The notes below the pieces were generated by a model, which was given only the letters and a program-made list of their open reading frames with translations, had not been told where the DNA came from and searched no databases. From the NCBI GenBank assembly GCA_029251165.1, contig JAQXDW010000053.1:1-46178 (forward strand): a stretch of 46,178 nucleotides of DNA, given 5' to 3'. Of the stretch, positions 16,078 through 24,381 are shown piece after piece. The translations under genes and the position numbers were made by a program. This DNA is from Myxococcota bacterium. GTDB taxonomy: Bacteria > Myxococcota_A > UBA796. The stretch's first letter is position 1, and each line of letters opens with the position of its first letter.

Positions 16078-19000
16078 ATGCTCTCACTGCTCTTTGTCGC
16101 GCTGCTGACCCTGACTGCTTCTGCCCAGGAAGCCATCCCCGATACGCTGAAGCCATGGGTGCCGTGGGTCTTAGAGCGACACCCTGACCTGAGCTGTCCT
16201 GTCGTCGATGCGCAGGCGGCGTGCATCTGGCCGGGCATCCTGACGCTGGACATCCGAGACGACGGCGGGGACTTTGTCCTGAATGTCCAGGTCGACCGGG
16301 ACGCCGTGGTGCCGCTGCCCGGTGGAGTCAGTGCCTGGCCACAGCAGGTCCGGGTCGACGGAGACGTCGCGGTGCTGACCGATGCCGAGGGGATCCCGGC
16401 AGTGGCGCTGACGCAGGGCCGTCACCGCATCGCAGCGACGTTCGTCTGGAGCCGGCCCCCACAGGAACTCCCCGTCCCCGCCAGCATTGGCCTCATCGAT
16501 CTGACGCTGCGGGGCACGGCCGTCACCGCACAGCCTCGGAATGGCCGCCTCCAGTTGACCGCTGGAGCCCGCGAGGACGAGGAAGACAGCCAGCTGGAGA
16601 TCGACGTCTCCCGACGCATCCAGGACGGAGTGCCCGTCCGTGTGACCACCGAGATCGCCCTGCGGGTCTCGGGAAGCCCCCAGGAGACGGATCTTGGCGT
16701 CATCCTCCCCGACGGTCTCCGCCCGGTGTCCTTCACTGCAGACCTGCCCGCCCGCCTGTCTGAGGAGGGGAACCTCACCCTCCAGGCACGCCCCGGAAGC
16801 TTCACCATCACCCTGGAGGCTCTCCACGACGGGCCGCTCACAGCACTCATCGCTCCAAGCCCAGGCGGGGACTGGCCCGCTCAGGAGTTCTGGGCCGTTG
16901 CACTCGACGATCAAGTCCGTGCCGTCGAGCTGTCCGGCCCACCAGCGGTCGATCCTGCTCGGACCTCGCTGCCTGAGGAGTGGCGCAGCTTGCCGGCGTT
17001 CATCGTCGCAGCTGGGGATGCGCTGGCGTTCACAGAGCTGCGTCGTGGAGAGCCCGAGCCTGCCCCCAACCAGCTCACGCTGCACCGGGAGCTTTGGCTG
17101 GATGCCGACGGCAACGGCCTGACGGTCCGAGACACCTGGTCGGGTCAGATGCGACAGGACTGGCGGCTGAACCTTCAGGAGCCCGCGCAGCTCGGTCACG
17201 TCTCGGATCACGGCGAGGAGCAGGTGATCACCCAGGCGCCGCTGTCGGGCATCGAATTGCGGTGGGCCGAGGTCAACCTCATCGCCGAGTCTCGGAGCGA
17301 GGGACGCTTGGGCTCGGTTCCTGCTGTGGGCTGGGACACCGACGTCAATCGCCTCTCAGGCACCCTCCACCTCCCACCGGGCTGGCGGCTGCTCGATGCT
17401 GCTGGGGTCGACAACATCCCAGACTCCCTGCTGGCCCGCTGGAGCCTCCTGGACATCTTCTTCGTCCTCGTCCTCTCGATGGCGACCTGGAAGATGCTCG
17501 GCTGGCAGTGGGGACTCGCAGCCCTGATCGGCCTGACCATCAGCCGCCATGAGCCCCTCGCGCCGAGCTGGGCCTGGGTGTTTCTGCTGAGCACCGTAGC
17601 CCTGGAGCGTGCGCTGCCGAAGGGGCGCCTCTCGCTCGCCGCGCTGTGGGGCCGCCGGATCATCGCGCTGGGGGTCGTGCTGATGGTGGTCAAATTTGCC
17701 AACCACCAGCTCCGCGTCGGGCTGTTCCCGATCCTGGAGGAGCCGTGGACAGAGGCTGATGAGAGCATGTACTCGGTGGCCGAGCGTGCCCAGGAGGCCG
17801 TCGATGTCAGCCCCAGAAAGGACAGCGACAGCTGGAGCGATACGCTACAGTCCTCCCGCAAGAAGAACGCATTCATCACCTACCAGCAGGATCCCACTGC
17901 CGTTGTCCAGACCGGTCCAGGTCTGCCCCGGTGGTCATGGACGACCCGCAGCCTGGAGTGGTCTGGCCCGGTGAGCGCCGACCACCAGATGCGGCTGCTG
18001 CTCATCAGCCCCGCAGCCAACACCAGCCTCGCGCTGCTCCGGGTGGCCCTCCTCCTCCTGCTCGTGCTGCGGCTGCTGGGAATCAAGAACGTCCGCCTGC
18101 CGCCGCGCCGCGCCATCGCTCCCCTCGCCCTCCTGCTCCTCGCGCTCCCAGCCCGTGCCGACCCAGACGCGGCGATGCTGGAGGAGCTTGAGGCGCGTCT
18201 GACTTCGCCGCCGTCCTGTGCACCAGACTGCCTCAGCGTGCCCCTCGCGGCGATCTCGGTGCAGGACGACACCCTGACCATCGAGGCAGAGGTCCATGCC
18301 GCAGCCGCGACCGCCTGGCCGATCCCCGGTCCCTCCGCGAACTGGAGTCCGCAGCAGGTGCTTGTCGATGAGCGCGCTGCGATCGCGATGGCCCGGGGCA
18401 GCGACGGCTTCCTGCAGCTCCGGCTCCAGCCTGGAGTCCACCACGTCCAGATCACAGGCCCCATCGCTGGAGATGCCCTGGCACTTCAGCTCGGACAGCC
18501 CCCGCAGCGCACGGACTTCACATCGGATGGCTGGGGGATCACCGGACTGCACGCCGACGGCACCATCGAGCCGCTCCTGCACCTCACTCGGACCATGGAC
18601 GCCACGGGTCAGCCGGGAGCGGTGCGCTCTCAGGAGAACCTCTCGCCATGGTTAGAGGTCCATCGAACACTCGATCTGGGCATTCCATGGCGGGTCCAGA
18701 CCATCGTCCGCCGTCCTGGTGCTGCGGAGTCCCCGGTATCCATCTCCGTGCCGCTGCTCCCCGGAGAGGCGGTCACCACCGAGGGGGTTCAGGTCGACGC
18801 CAACGCCGCGGTCATCACCCTCGACGTCGGCGAGTCTGAGCGAAGCTGGGTGAGCACCCTCGAGGAGCGGGCGGTCCTCAGCCTCTCCGCGCCCGAAGAC
18901 GTGCCCTGGACTGAGCAGTGGGTCCTCTCCTGCAGTCCAGTCTTCCGCTGTGATGCCTCCGGAATCGCGCCGCTGCACCACACCCGCGATGGTCACTACG

Positions 19001-19995
19001 CCCCGGTCTGGCGTCCCTGGCCTGGTGAGACGGTGGAGCTCTCCGTCTCCAGGCCGCCGGCTGCTGCCGGGCAGACCGTCACCATCGATCAGGTCCGCCT
19101 CGCCGTGACCCCCGGACAGCGGCTCTCAGAGTCTCGACTCTCCCTCACCATCCGCTCCAGTCAAGGCGGACAGCGGCTGCTCACACTTCCTGAGGCCGCA
19201 GACCTGCAGGAGGTGTTCATCGATGGTGTCTCTCGGCCGATCCAGGCCCGCGGTGCGGTGGTCCCGATTCCCCTCCGCCCCGGGGAGCAAGAGGTGGAGC
19301 TGACCTGGCGAACGCCACACAGCCAGGGATTCCTGGAGTGGGCACCCGAGCTCGACCTCGGCGGACCAGCAGCCAACGTCACCCTCTCGATCACCCCGCC
19401 CGCTGATCGATGGGTTCTCGGCCTGATCGGGCCGTCCTGGGGGCCGGTGCCCTGGTACTGGAGCACGATTCTGCTCATCTTCATCGTCGCGCCGCTGCTC
19501 GCCCGGGTGCCGTATGCACCGCTGACCACCCCCCAGTGGGTGCTGCTGGGACTGGGCATGACACAGGTTCCCCTTGTATGTTCGGCAATCGTCGTGCTGT
19601 GGCTTGCGGCCATCGGCTGGCGGAATGCCGCCCCTCGGACCTCGTGGTGGCAGTTCGATCTGGTCCAGGTGATGCTCATCGGGCTGACCGGTGCTGCGCT
19701 CATCTGCCTGTACGCCGCCATCCACACCGGCCTGCTCTACCCACCAGACATGCAGATCCAAGGCAATGGATCATCGGGCACCATGCTGCGTTGGTTCGTA
19801 GACCGGACAGACGGCCCCCTTCCGCGCCCCGGCATCATCTCGCTGCCGCTGTGGTTCTGGCGAGTGGTGATGCTGGCCTGGGCGCTCTGGCTGGCATCGT
19901 GCATGGTTCGCTGGCTGCCATGGACCGCCCGCTCGATGGTCGTCGGTGGCCTCTATCGACTACCGCCGCGTTCGCGCCCCCCAGGGGAAGAGTGA
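16078..19995 (+). CDS. Very large exported membrane protein, apparently two fused tandem paralogues
   Basis: 1305 residues, no recognised family. A signal peptide (LLFVALLTLTASAQ) opens the protein. Residues ~25-450 are beta-rich and extracytoplasmic. Membrane segments follow near 457-490, 498-515, 525-541 and 650-668. At 680-694 the stretch IAPLALLLLALPARAD looks like a second signal peptide with an A-R-A cleavage site. From ~695 the N-terminal pattern recurs: paired Cys, then WPIPGPSANWSPQQVLVDE against VPLPGGVSAWPQQVRVDGD, then LQPGVHHVQITG against LTQGRHRIAATF. Four more membrane segments lie at ~1126-1147, 1154-1181, 1195-1215 and 1259-1281. The architecture is therefore signal, beta domain, membrane block, then the same again, as expected of a fusion of duplicated genes. 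It lies 28 bases after the lytic transglycosylase, hinting at an envelope role. Function unknown. Confidence 0.8.
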   Translation: MLSLLFVALLTLTASAQEAIPDTLKPWVPWVLERHPDLSCPVVDAQAACIWPGILTLDIRDDGGDFVLNVQVDRDAVVPLPGGVSAWPQQVRVDGDVAVLTDAEGIPAVALTQGRHRIAATFVWSRPPQELPVPASIGLIDLTLRGTAVTAQPRNGRLQLTAGAREDEEDSQLEIDVSRRIQDGVPVRVTTEIALRVSGSPQETDLGVILPDGLRPVSFTADLPARLSEEGNLTLQARPGSFTITLEALHDGPLTALIAPSPGGDWPAQEFWAVALDDQVRAVELSGPPAVDPARTSLPEEWRSLPAFIVAAGDALAFTELRRGEPEPAPNQLTLHRELWLDADGNGLTVRDTWSGQMRQDWRLNLQEPAQLGHVSDHGEEQVITQAPLSGIELRWAEVNLIAESRSEGRLGSVPAVGWDTDVNRLSGTLHLPPGWRLLDAAGVDNIPDSLLARWSLLDIFFVLVLSMATWKMLGWQWGLAALIGLTISRHEPLAPSWAWVFLLSTVALERALPKGRLSLAALWGRRIIALGVVLMVVKFANHQLRVGLFPILEEPWTEADESMYSVAERAQEAVDVSPRKDSDSWSDTLQSSRKKNAFITYQQDPTAVVQTGPGLPRWSWTTRSLEWSGPVSADHQMRLLLISPAANTSLALLRVALLLLLVLRLLGIKNVRLPPRRAIAPLALLLLALPARADPDAAMLEELEARLTSPPSCAPDCLSVPLAAISVQDDTLTIEAEVHAAAATAWPIPGPSANWSPQQVLVDERAAIAMARGSDGFLQLRLQPGVHHVQITGPIAGDALALQLGQPPQRTDFTSDGWGITGLHADGTIEPLLHLTRTMDATGQPGAVRSQENLSPWLEVHRTLDLGIPWRVQTIVRRPGAAESPVSISVPLLPGEAVTTEGVQVDANAAVITLDVGESERSWVSTLEERAVLSLSAPEDVPWTEQWVLSCSPVFRCDASGIAPLHHTRDGHYAPVWRPWPGETVELSVSRPPAAAGQTVTIDQVRLAVTPGQRLSESRLSLTIRSSQGGQRLLTLPEAADLQEVFIDGVSRPIQARGAVVPIPLRPGEQEVELTWRTPHSQGFLEWAPELDLGGPAANVTLSITPPADRWVLGLIGPSWGPVPWYWSTILLIFIVAPLLARVPYAPLTTPQWVLLGLGMTQVPLVCSAIVVLWLAAIGWRNAAPRTSWWQFDLVQVMLIGLTGAALICLYAAIHTGLLYPPDMQIQGNGSSGTMLRWFVDRTDGPLPRPGIISLPLWFWRVVMLAWALWLASCMVRWLPWTARSMVVGGLYRLPPRSRPPGEE

Positions 19996-20831
19996 TCAGG
20001 CCGCGTCATGCACAGGCTGAGCAGTACACATCAGCTCGGCAGCGGAGCCGACGCTGCCCCCGGATATCCAGGCTGGGCTTCTCCTGCGACAGGCGCTCGT
20101 CTGACGTCTGCTCCCCCAGTTCACGGACGGTGTGCAGCACCCCGCTCTTGCTCCTGAGGCAATAGAGAGCGCGACAGCCCTGAAGCAGAGGAGCCTGCAC
20201 ATGCCCGCTGAGGGAAGCTCCCCCGCGCCATCTCCCAGCCCGGATCAGTTCGGGCAGTGGCGCGAGTTGAGCCCACGACGCGAGTATCGATGACATCGCG
20301 GGACTGCTTCTCACAAGTCGTCCGAGTGCCCCGTGTCGCATGAGACGAAGGGAGAGAACGGTCACCTTTGTTGGAGTCTACACGGTGATCGCCTCCTGGG
20401 TTCTGGACAGAGAGGAGCCCTGCCACAGCAAGCCGCCCCGCATGCCGGCACAGAACACCACACACCGGTGCCCCAGACCAGCTCTCCGACAAGGACGATC
20501 TCCACCGTTTAAGGAGCGTTTCATTGGATTCACTCCAGCATCAGCGCCCCTGCTCTGTGGGCGTCAATCGACCAGCACCGACGCGAGCCCGCCCTGCTCA
20601 CTCTTCTTCACCAGCCGCCGCTCCGTTGTTCTCCTCGACCACCGAGTAGACTTGCCTGGAGGGCGTTTCAACCAGACCATGACTTCTCATTCCAGCCCCG
20701 ATAACCACGGGAGGTACTGGACTTGAAGCATGCCGTGTAGCCCGTCTCTCGGGGTGGATTTTACCTCGAGTGAGACGCCATGGCTGCTCAGTACACGGGA
20801 CGCCTCCCTCAAGGGTTGCTATAAAAGGCCT
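19996..20831. other. 836-base stretch without a convincing gene
   Basis: Between the large membrane protein and the M24-fold gene I see no reading frame with coding character. The best candidate is a minus-strand frame at 20006-20365 (119 codons). Its middle, GHVQAPLLQGCRALYCLRSK, faintly recalls a 'plug-in' domain of E3-like membrane proteins, but the start and tail look random and no ribosome site is clear. No tRNA, terminator or strong repeat is visible. A TATAAA at 20820-20825 lies next to the downstream GTG start and might be a -10 element, though no -35 matches. The region may be a decayed gene. Confidence 0.4.
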
Positions 20832-21557
20832 GTGTCGAACCATATTCAGACGAACCTGCTCACTGCCTTTGACGACGCACAGCGACGGGCGCTCGACCTT
20901 CTTCGGACGGTCACCAGTCAGCTGCAGTCTGGGATGAGCGAGCAAGACATCGCCGCCCTCGCCGAGTCCGCCGCTGCCGGCCGAGACTTTGTGGGGTGGT
21001 TTCATCGGCCCGAGATCCACATCAACCGCATCCCTGGTGGATTCTATCGCCCCTCTTCAGCACACCGTCTGCGCCCGGGAGCGATCGTGCAGATCGACCT
21101 CGGACCGGCCACCGAGACGGCATTTGGGGATGTCGGAACCACGCTGGCGTTTGAGGCTGAGGAGCCCCGGGTGATCACCGAAGCACGGGAGCTGTGCCAA
21201 GCCGCCTGCGGGTTCGCCAGTCGCTGGAAGTGCACCGGAGAGGTCTTCGTGTTCGCAGAAGCCTGGTGCAACAACCGCCGGATGAGCATGGGAAAGACCA
21301 AGTCCATCGGACACGCTTGCTTCCCCCGCGAGGGCATCGCAGCCTCGGGATGGCCACGGGTCGCACGGGCCGCGATCCTCCTGCGACGCAACCAGATCCA
21401 GTGGTACAACCCACGCAGAATGACCGGTGTCTATGCGATCAACCCGCCGCTCATTATCGACGGAATGGCCGCCGCCTTTGAAGAGATGGTCTACATCGAC
21501 GCTGAGCAGAAGATCATCCTCGGCCGGGACAGCCCCGAAGAGATCGGCACCCTCTAA
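20832..21557 (+). CDS. M24-fold (creatinase/aminopeptidase-like) protein, probably degenerate
   Basis: 241 residues from GTG 20832, with AAGG 4 bases upstream; an ATG at 20730 in the same frame would add 34 residues of non-coding character. The M24 'pita-bread' pattern is visible: GAIVQIDLGP with Asp89, FGDVGTT with Asp100 (the normal 11-residue spacing), SIGHACFP with His161, and FEEMVYID with Glu217/218. The expected first Glu of the metal site, normally in a TIEPG-like motif, is replaced in YAINPP by Asn204. Loss of one of five metal ligands suggests weak or absent peptidase activity and perhaps a binding role. The protein is cytoplasmic by sequence, shorter than most Xaa-Pro peptidases and lacks their N-terminal domain. 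No neighbour suggests a substrate. Confidence 0.65.
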   Translation: MSNHIQTNLLTAFDDAQRRALDLLRTVTSQLQSGMSEQDIAALAESAAAGRDFVGWFHRPEIHINRIPGGFYRPSSAHRLRPGAIVQIDLGPATETAFGDVGTTLAFEAEEPRVITEARELCQAACGFASRWKCTGEVFVFAEAWCNNRRMSMGKTKSIGHACFPREGIAASGWPRVARAAILLRRNQIQWYNPRRMTGVYAINPPLIIDGMAAAFEEMVYIDAEQKIILGRDSPEEIGTL

Positions 21558-21570
21558 GGGTGCACCGCCG

Positions 21571-21672
21571 AGCCATCAGCGTCCAATCCCTTCAGCACCA
21601 ATCCCTTCAGCACCAATCCCTGCTGAGCCAAGCACTGCTGAGCCCAAGCACTGCTGAGCCATCAGCGCCCAA
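21571..21672. repeat. Mirrored short tandem repeats between convergent genes
   Basis: The 102 bases hold an 11-bp direct repeat at the two ends (AGCCATCAGCG at 21571 and 21657). Between them are two copies of a 15-bp unit (TTCAGCACCAATCCC) and then three copies of a 15-16-bp unit (TGCTGAGCCAAGCAC and variants). TCAGCA in the left units is the reverse complement of TGCTGA in the right units, so nested hairpins can form, e.g. 21607-21612 with 21621-21626. The array lies just after the stop at 21557 and overlaps the last bases of the minus-strand gene ending at 21662. It may serve as a bidirectional transcription barrier. Confidence 0.7.
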
Positions 21673-22309
21673 GCGCGTCGATGATAATTCGATGGCGGTC
21701 GGGGTCTTGAACCTCAGAGAGCTGAAGGTGGTAGAGGATGTAGTCTTCCCCCTGCGCCAGCGACCGGACCGTTGCGCTGATCTCCTCCGTGCCAGTGGCG
21801 GACATGCCCAGACGGACCTGCAGTGCGCCGCTCTCGACGAAGATGAGCTTGAAGTCCAGGGGCACCACAAACGAGAGCCCGCTGACGGTAATCTCCACCA
21901 GCCGCATCGGTGGGGAGAGCAGCGAGATGGACGGACCAGACGGCGGAACGATCTCGACAATCTTCCCCTCGACAGCCTCCGTCTCTCCTTCTGTCCAGCG
22001 ATCGATGAAGCCAACGAGCAGGCCATCCTGGGTGCGGTCTGGTACGGGCACACCAACCCGGATGACGCTGGCCTCAAAGGTGTAGGGCTGACCATCCATG
22101 GAGAACCAGATGCGCACATCTTCGCCGCCGTGGAAGCGGAGGGTCGGCACAGTCATGACAACCCCCCCCCGCTCAATGCGGACCAGGATGCCCTGTGTGC
22201 CCGTCCCTTTTCGGGACATGATCTCGCAGCTCAGCCGCCGTGAGGCTGCCTCTTCGAGCGTACGGCGGGGATCGCTCTGCATCCTCTGCCTCTCTCTCTC
22301 ACCCGACAT
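21662..22309 (-). CDS. PilZ-like two-domain protein
   Basis: 215 residues. I chose ATG 22309 because GGAGAG lies 6 bases upstream; a TTG at 22315 is in frame. An N-terminal beta domain (residues ~20-110, ASRRLSCEIMSRKG through LLVGFIDRW) resembles the YcgR-N/PilZN layout. The C-terminal domain (~118-215) has the PilZ-type strand pattern PMRLVEITVSGLSFVVP, close to the usual D/N-x-S-x-x-G box, and ends in LQLSEVQDPDRHRIIIDAL. PilZ proteins bind cyclic di-GMP and modulate motility or polysaccharide output. The Arg-rich contact motif is only partly present (SRR), so nucleotide binding is uncertain. Codons for Arg-Gly-Gly-Val include a run of nine G. It is cytoplasmic. It converges on the M24-fold gene. 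Confidence 0.55.
   Translation of the reverse strand: MSGERERQRMQSDPRRTLEEAASRRLSCEIMSRKGTGTQGILVRIERGGVVMTVPTLRFHGGEDVRIWFSMDGQPYTFEASVIRVGVPVPDRTQDGLLVGFIDRWTEGETEAVEGKIVEIVPPSGPSISLLSPPMRLVEITVSGLSFVVPLDFKLIFVESGALQVRLGMSATGTEEISATVRSLAQGEDYILYHLQLSEVQDPDRHRIIIDALGR
22162..22170. repeat. C9/G9 homopolymer tract inside the PilZ-like gene
   Basis: Nine consecutive C on the plus strand read as G9 in the coding strand, covering RGGV codons near residue 48. Such tracts can gain or lose a base during replication and would put the rest of the protein out of frame. Confidence 0.6.
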
Positions 22310-22383
22310 CGACAACTCTCCGCCGTGGGTGAGTGATAAGAGAGCATATCCAGACCACCGCCCACCTGCTGCCAGGAGCTCAC

Positions 22384-23253
22384 TTGAAGGTCGTCCATCT
22401 CACAGACCTACACATCCAGACACCACCGCGAATCAGCGAGATGACTGGAAAGCGTCTACTTGGCTCGGTCAATCTGTACATCCTGGGGCGCAAGCGGAAG
22501 TTCTCCCTCGCGGTGCAGCAGGCGGCCGTTGCTGCAGCGGTCGCCCAGGAGCCAGACGTTGTCGTGTTCACCGGCGACATCACCGCTCAGGCCCTCGATG
22601 CTGAATTCGAGGCTGCTCAGGCTCTCCTCGAGCCCATCCTCTCTCGCTTTCCCACGGTCCTCATTCCAGGAAACCACGACACCTATGTTCGCGAGCAGGT
22701 TCCTGGAGAGCGCATGCGGGAGTGGTTCGGACGCTGGATGGGAGAGCGTGCGCCCTGGCTGCACATCTTCGAAGACGTCGCCTTCCTCTACCTGGAGACC
22801 TGCCGGCTGGATGCCCTCTCGCGCGGCCTGACCACCCCAGAGCAGCTCGCCGAGGCAGAGAAGCTGCTCTCCGATGTCGGCGACCGCTTCGTCTTTCTCT
22901 GCCAGCACTACCCGCTGCGGGGTCGGCGGGGAGAGCCCTACGGCCCGTCCACCAGAGCCCTCCGCAACGCAGACCTCGTCGAGGCATTCCTGACCCGAAC
23001 CGACCGCATCGGTGCCGTCCTCCATGGTCACGAGCACCATGGCTTCACTGTCGACATCCCCACAGGCGGTGGTCCACGACCAATCCTCAACCCGGGCGCA
23101 TGTGGGTATGCCTGGCTGCCTGAGCAAGACCGAACCGCGCACCTCAACATCTACGAGGTCGATTCGCATGGGATTCATGACATCCAGCGCATGCGCTACG
23201 ACGGGAGCGCGTTCGTGCCAGAGCCCGGCGGAGCATATGCTACAGGGCGCTGA
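22384..23253 (+). CDS. Calcineurin-like metallophosphoesterase
   Basis: 289 residues from TTG 22384, chosen because AGGAG at 22374-22378 sits 5 bases upstream and the protein then starts with the family-typical MKVVHLTDLHIQ; an earlier in-frame GTG (22333) lacks a ribosome site. The metal-binding set is complete: Asp8 and His10 (DLH), Gly64-Asp65 (GDIT), Asn97-His98-Asp99 (GNHD), CQHYPL and GHEHHG. No signal peptide is seen, so it is probably cytoplasmic. Members hydrolyse phosphomonoesters or diesters, including cyclic nucleotides and UDP-diacylglucosamine; the substrate cannot be fixed here. It is divergent from the PilZ-like gene, with 74 bases between starts, and converges on the next gene. 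Confidence 0.88.
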   Translation: MKVVHLTDLHIQTPPRISEMTGKRLLGSVNLYILGRKRKFSLAVQQAAVAAAVAQEPDVVVFTGDITAQALDAEFEAAQALLEPILSRFPTVLIPGNHDTYVREQVPGERMREWFGRWMGERAPWLHIFEDVAFLYLETCRLDALSRGLTTPEQLAEAEKLLSDVGDRFVFLCQHYPLRGRRGEPYGPSTRALRNADLVEAFLTRTDRIGAVLHGHEHHGFTVDIPTGGGPRPILNPGACGYAWLPEQDRTAHLNIYEVDSHGIHDIQRMRYDGSAFVPEPGGAYATGR

Positions 23254-23288
23254 GCCTGCACCGCGCCGCAGAGTCGCGTAGGTACCGC

Positions 23289-24239
23289 TTAGAGCAGCGG
23301 AACCGCGTAGATGTCAGCGCGCCGCAGGGCATCTACGCCGAGCCGTGCCGCAAACATCTCGGCAGCCTGAAGGATGTCCGCAGCAACCACAACCAGCGGC
23401 TGCTCCGCGCCATCGACACGGACCCGCCACGCGCTTTCATGCTGGGCACGAGCGGCAGAACGAGGCTCCAAAGCCGCCAGCACGGCGTCATCTGGACGAG
23501 CAATGCTCGGTGCAACAGCGACGGGCTCAGCCTCGACAGCCGGCGCGAAAGCGATCACTGACGGTTCTGCTGGTGTCGGCTCCACAACCCTCAGCGCTGG
23601 CGGCTCGGGGGCAGCACGCGGGGGAGCGGGGGGCTCGACGAGCAGCTCCGAGAGATCGACATCGTCGACATCGATGACACGGACCTTGCTGTGGGGAGAA
23701 CTCTTCAGCTTTCGCGGCGACCTGGAGGGCACCTCGGGCTCTGGAGCACGCTCATCGGTGTGCTCTGGGCGGACGAGCCGAAGCCGCCCACGGCGCCGAC
23801 GGCGGCTGCTGATCTCTGGTACCTCTTCCTCGGCACGCTTGGGCAGGCTGGTGGTGAGCGGCCGCCTCGGCTTGCTCTGAGGCTGGCGGGGCTCTTCTGA
23901 TAGGGGCTCGATGCGCTCAACGCGCGGAGGCATGAGCTGCGGAGACGCGGGGGCATTTTTGCGGTTTCGGCCACCAGAGCGTGCCATCGCCTTTCGCATG
24001 CGGCGAAAGTGAGTGCCAAATCGTCGCGCGACGAAGCGAATACTTTCTCCAGAATCGACTTGCCGACGGGCTTCTTCCCACCAGATGGCCTCAATAAGCG
24101 GGCGCCCTCTGGATTCTTCAATCAGCTCCGGAATCACAGCTTCCTCGATCAGCCCAAATTCAAGGCAGAGATCCGCGAGTGATTCTTTCTGTAGACGACG
24201 AATAAATGGCGGCCACCAGTCGTTATTTTTTAGCGACAT
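23289..24239 (-). CDS. Unrecognised protein with repeated HTH-like N-terminus and Pro/Arg-rich linker
   Basis: 316 residues from ATG 24239, preceded by GGGAG; the frame extends upstream without a good start. Residues ~10-95 hold two similar helical units, KESLADLCLEFGLIEEAVIP and GESIRFVARRFGTHFRRMRK. Their spacing suggests helix-turn-helix folds and hence DNA binding. Residues ~100-265 are rich in Arg, Pro, Glu and Ala (SSRRRRRGRLRLVRPE) and are probably disordered. The last ~45 residues (WRVRVDGAEQPLVVVAADI to the end) look like a compact alpha/beta unit. No family is recognised. The gene is divergent from the radical SAM gene, with 142 bases between starts, so it could regulate that gene; this is inference only. 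Confidence 0.65.
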   Translation of the reverse strand: MSLKNNDWWPPFIRRLQKESLADLCLEFGLIEEAVIPELIEESRGRPLIEAIWWEEARRQVDSGESIRFVARRFGTHFRRMRKAMARSGGRNRKNAPASPQLMPPRVERIEPLSEEPRQPQSKPRRPLTTSLPKRAEEEVPEISSRRRRRGRLRLVRPEHTDERAPEPEVPSRSPRKLKSSPHSKVRVIDVDDVDLSELLVEPPAPPRAAPEPPALRVVEPTPAEPSVIAFAPAVEAEPVAVAPSIARPDDAVLAALEPRSAARAQHESAWRVRVDGAEQPLVVVAADILQAAEMFAARLGVDALRRADIYAVPLL

Positions 24240-24381
24240 TCCGCTCCCTGCATGCCGCGACCAGACTATCATCCCATCCAACTCGGAGCCCGGAAAACGC
24301 TGAGACAAGTCGGTGGAATGTGGCTCGGTATGTGGACTCAGGGTAAAAAGATACGGACATGAAAACCAGGGGTCGAAGACC

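Noticed and set aside
20006..20365. Minus-strand frame of 119 codons in the gap
   Set aside because: Only a faint resemblance in the middle, a random-looking start and tail, and no ribosome site. Kept only as a remark in the gap entry.
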